Assembly: GCA_937926205.1 (NCBI GenBank)
Contig: CALEYL010000072.1
Location: forward strand, 248,001-312,000
Direction of reading: 5' to 3'
Length of the DNA stretch: 64,000 nt
Source of the DNA: an uncultured Saprospiraceae bacterium
Lineage (GTDB): Bacteria; Bacteroidota; Bacteroidia; Chitinophagales; Saprospiraceae
A program made the translations under genes and the position numbers. Position 1 is the first letter of the stretch. Each line of letters begins with the position of its first letter. The notes under the pieces are model-generated. The model saw only the letters and a program-made list of their open reading frames with translations. It was not told the origin of the DNA and did not search any database. Of the stretch, positions 60,852-64,000 are shown in pieces.

Positions 60852-63722
60852 ATGTCGAAACATAAAAAGAGCAACGCCGAAAGCAACGGCACACTTCCGG
60901 AAGATGACTGCATTGAAGTAATCGGTGCAAGGGTGCACAACCTCAAGGATGTGGAGGTACGCATCCCCCGAAACCGCCTTGTTGTCATCACAGGAATCAG
61001 CGGCAGTGGCAAATCTTCGCTGGCCTTCGACACCATTTATGCAGAAGGGCAGCGTCGTTACATGGAAACTTTTTCGGCTTATGCCCGCCAGTTTATTGGT
61101 GAAATGGAGCGCCCTGACGTTGAAAAAATCAATGGCCTCAGTCCCGTAATTTCTATTGAACAAAAAACGACAGGACGCAACCCGCGCTCTACCGTTGGAA
61201 CCATTACTGAAGTTTACGACTTTTTGCGATTGCTCTTTGCCAGAGCAGCTGATGCCTATTCTTATATAACCGGCCAAAAAATGGTTCGTTACACGGAAGA
61301 GCAGATGAAAGCACGCATCATGGAACAGTTCAGCGGGAAAAAAGCGCTGCTGCTGGCTCCTCTGGTACGTGGCAGGAAAGGCCATTACCGCGAGCTGTTT
61401 GAGCAAGTGCGGAAACAAGGCTATACCAAAGTGCGCGTAGATGGTGAAGTACTGGACATTTCCCCTGAAATGCAGCTGGATCGCTACAAGGTTCATGATA
61501 TTGAAGTGGTGGTCGACCGGCTCAGCATCAATGAAGCGCACGCGGACCGGCTGAATTTGTCTCTTCAGGCGGCACTGAAAATGGGAAATGGCCTGATCTT
61601 TCTAATGCACGTTGACGGGGAAGAAATCTTCCCTTTCAGCAAACATTTGATGGACCCTGATTCTGGCGTTTCTTATGAAGAACCTTCTCCCAATTCGTTT
61701 TCTTTTAATTCTCCTTATGGGGCCTGCCCTTCCTGCAAAGGCCTTGGGATGGTGAATAAGGTTGATATGAATAAGGTCATCCCGGATGAAAATAAAAGCA
61801 TCAATGAGGTGGGCATTGCGCCCCTGGGAGAAGTACGGGATAACCTTACCTTTAAGCAACTGCGCGCCATTTCAAAAAAGAATAATTTCAGCTTTGCGAC
61901 TCCGGTAAAAGACATTCCAAAAGCAGCGCTCGATACCATTCTGTTTGGGGGCGACAGTACTTATGAAGTGCAGATGGGCTATGGAGGCAGCGAACAATCC
62001 TATAACCTTGCCTATGAAGGGCTGGTGAAAATGCTGGAGCGCTGGTATGAAAATTCCAGCTCCGAAAAAATAAGGCGCTGGGCGGAAGATTTTATGACCA
62101 TTGACACCTGTCAGGAATGCAACGGAGCCCGCCTGAAAAGAGAGTCGCTTTGTTTTCGCATTCAGGATAAGAACATAGCGGAGCTTTCTGAAATGGATCT
62201 CGTGGAATTGAATGCCTGGATGGCTAATGTGGAGGAACAACTCAGCGGTCGCCAACAGACAATTGCCAAAGACATTTTGAAAGAAATCCGTTTCCGCCTG
62301 GAGTTTTTGCTTCATGTAGGCCTGGATTACCTTACCCTGTTTCGCCCTGCACGGACCCTTTCCGGCGGGGAGGCTCAACGCATACGTTTGGCAACACAGA
62401 TCGGTTCACAACTTACCGGCATCACCTATATTCTGGATGAACCGAGTATTGGTTTGCACCAGCGCGACAACCAGCGCCTGATAGAAGCCTTACGCGAATT
62501 GACGGAAATTGGCAATACCGTGCTGGTCGTAGAACACGACAAAGACATCATGATGGCTTCGGACTACCTCATTGACCTTGGGCCCGGAGCGGGAAAACAC
62601 GGCGGAGAAGTGGTCGGACAGGGGACCCCGCAAGCTTTTATAAAGCGGGATACCATAACAGCCGATTACCTGACCAATCGAAGAAAAATTGAAGTTCCGG
62701 CCGTTCGCCGCAAAGGAAATGGGTTGACTTTGGAACTGACCGGCGCGATGGGTAATAATTTGAAGGATGTTGACATCGTCATCCCCCTGGGCACACTTTG
62801 CTGTGTGACCGGCGTTTCCGGCAGTGGAAAATCAACGCTGATAAATGAAACGCTGTACCCCATTTTGAGGCAATATTTCTACAAGAGCATCCAAAAGCCG
62901 ATGTTGCACAAATCGATCAGGGGCCTCGAACATTTGGACAAAGTCATCGAGATCGATCAATCGCCCATTGGTCGTACGCCGCGCTCCAACCCGGCGACTT
63001 ATACCGGGGTGTTTACGGATATACGCAAAATTTTCACAGAGCTGCCCGAATCCAAAATCAGGGGTTATAGCCCCGGCCGGTTTTCGTTCAATGTAAAAGG
63101 AGGGCGCTGTGAAGTTTGTGAAGGTTCGGGTATGCGCGTCATCGAAATGAATTTTCTTCCGGATGTCTATGTCGATTGTGAAAACTGTCTGGGGCGCCGC
63201 TACAACCGCGAAACGCTGGAAGTCCTGTACAAAGGCAAAAACATCAACGATGTCCTGAATATGACGGTGAGCGAAGGCGTTGAATTTTTTCAGAACATTC
63301 CGCCTATATACAGAAAACTGAGAACGCTTAATGAGGTTGGCCTCGGTTACATTACGCTGGGGCAACAGGCAACCACTTTGTCGGGAGGAGAAGCACAGCG
63401 GGTGAAACTGGCAGAGGAACTCTCTAAAAAAGATACCGGAAAAACACTCTACATTCTGGATGAGCCGACAACCGGGCTCCACTTCGAAGACATTCGCCAC
63501 TTGTTGGAGGTTTTGAATCGACTGGTGGAGAAAGGCAACACTGTGGTGATTATTGAACACAATATGGATGTCATTAAAGTTGCAGACTACATCATCGACA
63601 TGGGACCCGAAGGCGGACACCGGGGCGGAGAAGTTATGTGCACAGGGACACCGGAGGAGGTCAGCAGGCACCAGAAGAGTTTTACCGGCCAGTTTTTGAA
63701 GCAGGAATTATCCCAAAACTGA
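60852..63722 (+). CDS. uvrA: Excinuclease ABC subunit A
   Basis: UvrA is the damage-recognition ATPase of nucleotide excision repair. The 956 residues start at MSKHKKSNAES (60852); a GTG at 60810 opens the frame earlier. Two ABC modules are complete: Walker A GISGSGKSSLAF and GVSGSGKSTLIN, signature motifs LSGGEAQRIRLATQIG and LSGGEAQRVKLAEEL, and Walker B with ILDEPSIGLHQRDN and ILDEPTTGLHFEDI. Zinc-binding cysteines are present in CPSCKGLG/CQECNGAR and CEVCEGSG/CENCLGRR. Length is usual for the family. It is followed by 137 nt and then a MerR-type regulator. Confidence 0.97.
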   Translation: MSKHKKSNAESNGTLPEDDCIEVIGARVHNLKDVEVRIPRNRLVVITGISGSGKSSLAFDTIYAEGQRRYMETFSAYARQFIGEMERPDVEKINGLSPVISIEQKTTGRNPRSTVGTITEVYDFLRLLFARAADAYSYITGQKMVRYTEEQMKARIMEQFSGKKALLLAPLVRGRKGHYRELFEQVRKQGYTKVRVDGEVLDISPEMQLDRYKVHDIEVVVDRLSINEAHADRLNLSLQAALKMGNGLIFLMHVDGEEIFPFSKHLMDPDSGVSYEEPSPNSFSFNSPYGACPSCKGLGMVNKVDMNKVIPDENKSINEVGIAPLGEVRDNLTFKQLRAISKKNNFSFATPVKDIPKAALDTILFGGDSTYEVQMGYGGSEQSYNLAYEGLVKMLERWYENSSSEKIRRWAEDFMTIDTCQECNGARLKRESLCFRIQDKNIAELSEMDLVELNAWMANVEEQLSGRQQTIAKDILKEIRFRLEFLLHVGLDYLTLFRPARTLSGGEAQRIRLATQIGSQLTGITYILDEPSIGLHQRDNQRLIEALRELTEIGNTVLVVEHDKDIMMASDYLIDLGPGAGKHGGEVVGQGTPQAFIKRDTITADYLTNRRKIEVPAVRRKGNGLTLELTGAMGNNLKDVDIVIPLGTLCCVTGVSGSGKSTLINETLYPILRQYFYKSIQKPMLHKSIRGLEHLDKVIEIDQSPIGRTPRSNPATYTGVFTDIRKIFTELPESKIRGYSPGRFSFNVKGGRCEVCEGSGMRVIEMNFLPDVYVDCENCLGRRYNRETLEVLYKGKNINDVLNMTVSEGVEFFQNIPPIYRKLRTLNEVGLGYITLGQQATTLSGGEAQRVKLAEELSKKDTGKTLYILDEPTTGLHFEDIRHLLEVLNRLVEKGNTVVIIEHNMDVIKVADYIIDMGPEGGHRGGEVMCTGTPEEVSRHQKSFTGQFLKQELSQN

Positions 63723-63859
63723 GCGATGGCGCTTATCCGGAACAATGAGCGGACAATTTTCTGTGCTTACGCAAAAATAAGCGGGCAAAACCTGTCTGCT
63801 TAAACCTTTTGTATGCTGTACTGTTCCACTTGATTGAGTAAAGTCTGTAAAAGGCTTTT

Positions 63860-64000
63860 TTGAAGAAAACCTTTACTGTTGTGGCAATTTATTCTATCAG
63901 CGATCTTGAAAAGCTTTCCGGCATTAAGGCCCATACCATCAGGATATGGGAACAACGCTACAACATCATTACGCCTCAGCGTACGGATACCAACATCCGT
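63860..64000 (+). CDS. MerR-family transcriptional regulator (partial, runs off the right edge)
   Basis: The first 47 codons are visible from a TTG at 63860; a GTG at 63881 is an alternative start. The reading SISDLEKLSGIKAHTIRIWE followed by QRYNIITPQRTDTNIR is the first helix-turn-helix of a MerR regulator. In Bacteroidota this form (IKAHT-x-RIWEQRY) often carries a C-terminal cobalamin-binding domain, but that part lies outside the window. It is 137 nt downstream of uvrA with no visible link. Confidence 0.85.
   Translation, partial: MKKTFTVVAIYSISDLEKLSGIKAHTIRIWEQRYNIITPQRTDTNIR

Noticed and set aside
62832..63671. 279-codon open frame antisense to uvrA, and a 264-codon one at 60747-61541
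   Set aside because: Both lie entirely opposite conserved uvrA coding sequence; their translations show no recognisable domain and follow from the codon bias of the true gene.
1..64000. Search for tRNA, rRNA, CRISPR arrays, insertion sequences and prophage genes
   Set aside because: No cloverleaf with a GGTTCGAAT-type loop, no regular direct repeats with spacers, and no transposase, integrase or phage structural genes were seen.

Overview
This window looks like ordinary chromosome from a member of the Bacteroidota, most likely a Saprospiria/Lewinella-type organism; the class is an inference. The evidence is two proteins with C-terminal type IX secretion (T9SS) sorting domains, two TonB-dependent receptors with carboxypeptidase-like N-terminal domains, a DUF4249 lipoprotein, an Omp28-type lipoprotein, MORN/YwqK lipoproteins, a LytTR two-component system, and repeated matches to the Bacteroidota promoter (-7 TAnnTTTG, sometimes with -33 TTTG). 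I see no transposase, integrase, phage gene, CRISPR array, rRNA or tRNA.

Layout. 1-4.1 kb (minus): metallophosphoesterase (runs off the left edge), lspA, and a LytS-type kinase/LytTR regulator pair with a full promoter. 4.3-8 kb: a lipoprotein, a 7-bp-repeat palindrome, a fatty acid hydroxylase, then ugd and a MORN lipoprotein. 8.1-13.4 kb: a membrane-anchored patatin-like protein and trkA-trkH potassium uptake. 13.3-20 kb: a GlxA-type regulator divergent from a serine hydrolase, rlmN, a second serine hydrolase, and a papain-like peptidase fused to DUF4384. 20-26.3 kb: a porin-like barrel, a SnoaL-like protein, an ALDH8A1-like dehydrogenase behind metF, and a TonB-dependent receptor. 26.3-29.6 kb: an orphan terminator, then an ECF sigma factor, a one-helix protein with a C-terminal barrel, and a lipoprotein, closed by a strong terminator.

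29.6-35.2 kb (minus): a run of SDR, unknown protein, Omp28-like lipoprotein, comEC and a four-repeat helix-hairpin-helix protein. 35.3-41.6 kb (plus): 3-hydroxyanthranilate dioxygenase, an M36 peptidase with T9SS tail, a lipoprotein and a small secreted protein. 41.6-46.7 kb (minus): a NarL-type kinase/regulator pair with a possible 51-codon gene between them, then a TonB receptor/DUF4249 pair. 46.9-53.6 kb: an aldehyde dehydrogenase, small secreted proteins, recQ divergent from kdsD, and a sugar isomerase-like protein. 53.6-64 kb: a large T9SS repeat protein, a SpoIIE-type phosphatase, a TM2-TPR-SHOCT protein, a CBS protein, a BamA/TamA-like barrel, uvrA, and the start of a MerR regulator.

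Functional links: 3-hydroxyanthranilate dioxygenase and the ALDH8A1-like dehydrogenase are consecutive-branch enzymes of kynurenine breakdown but sit 13 kb apart. ComEC and the HhH protein form a plausible DNA-uptake pair. The least explained parts are the sigma/anchored-barrel/lipoprotein cassette, the papain-DUF4384 fusion, the orphan terminator at 26.4 kb, and the two small ORFs at 42.2 and 48.9 kb. Most of the window is housekeeping, and I do not claim a proven new system.
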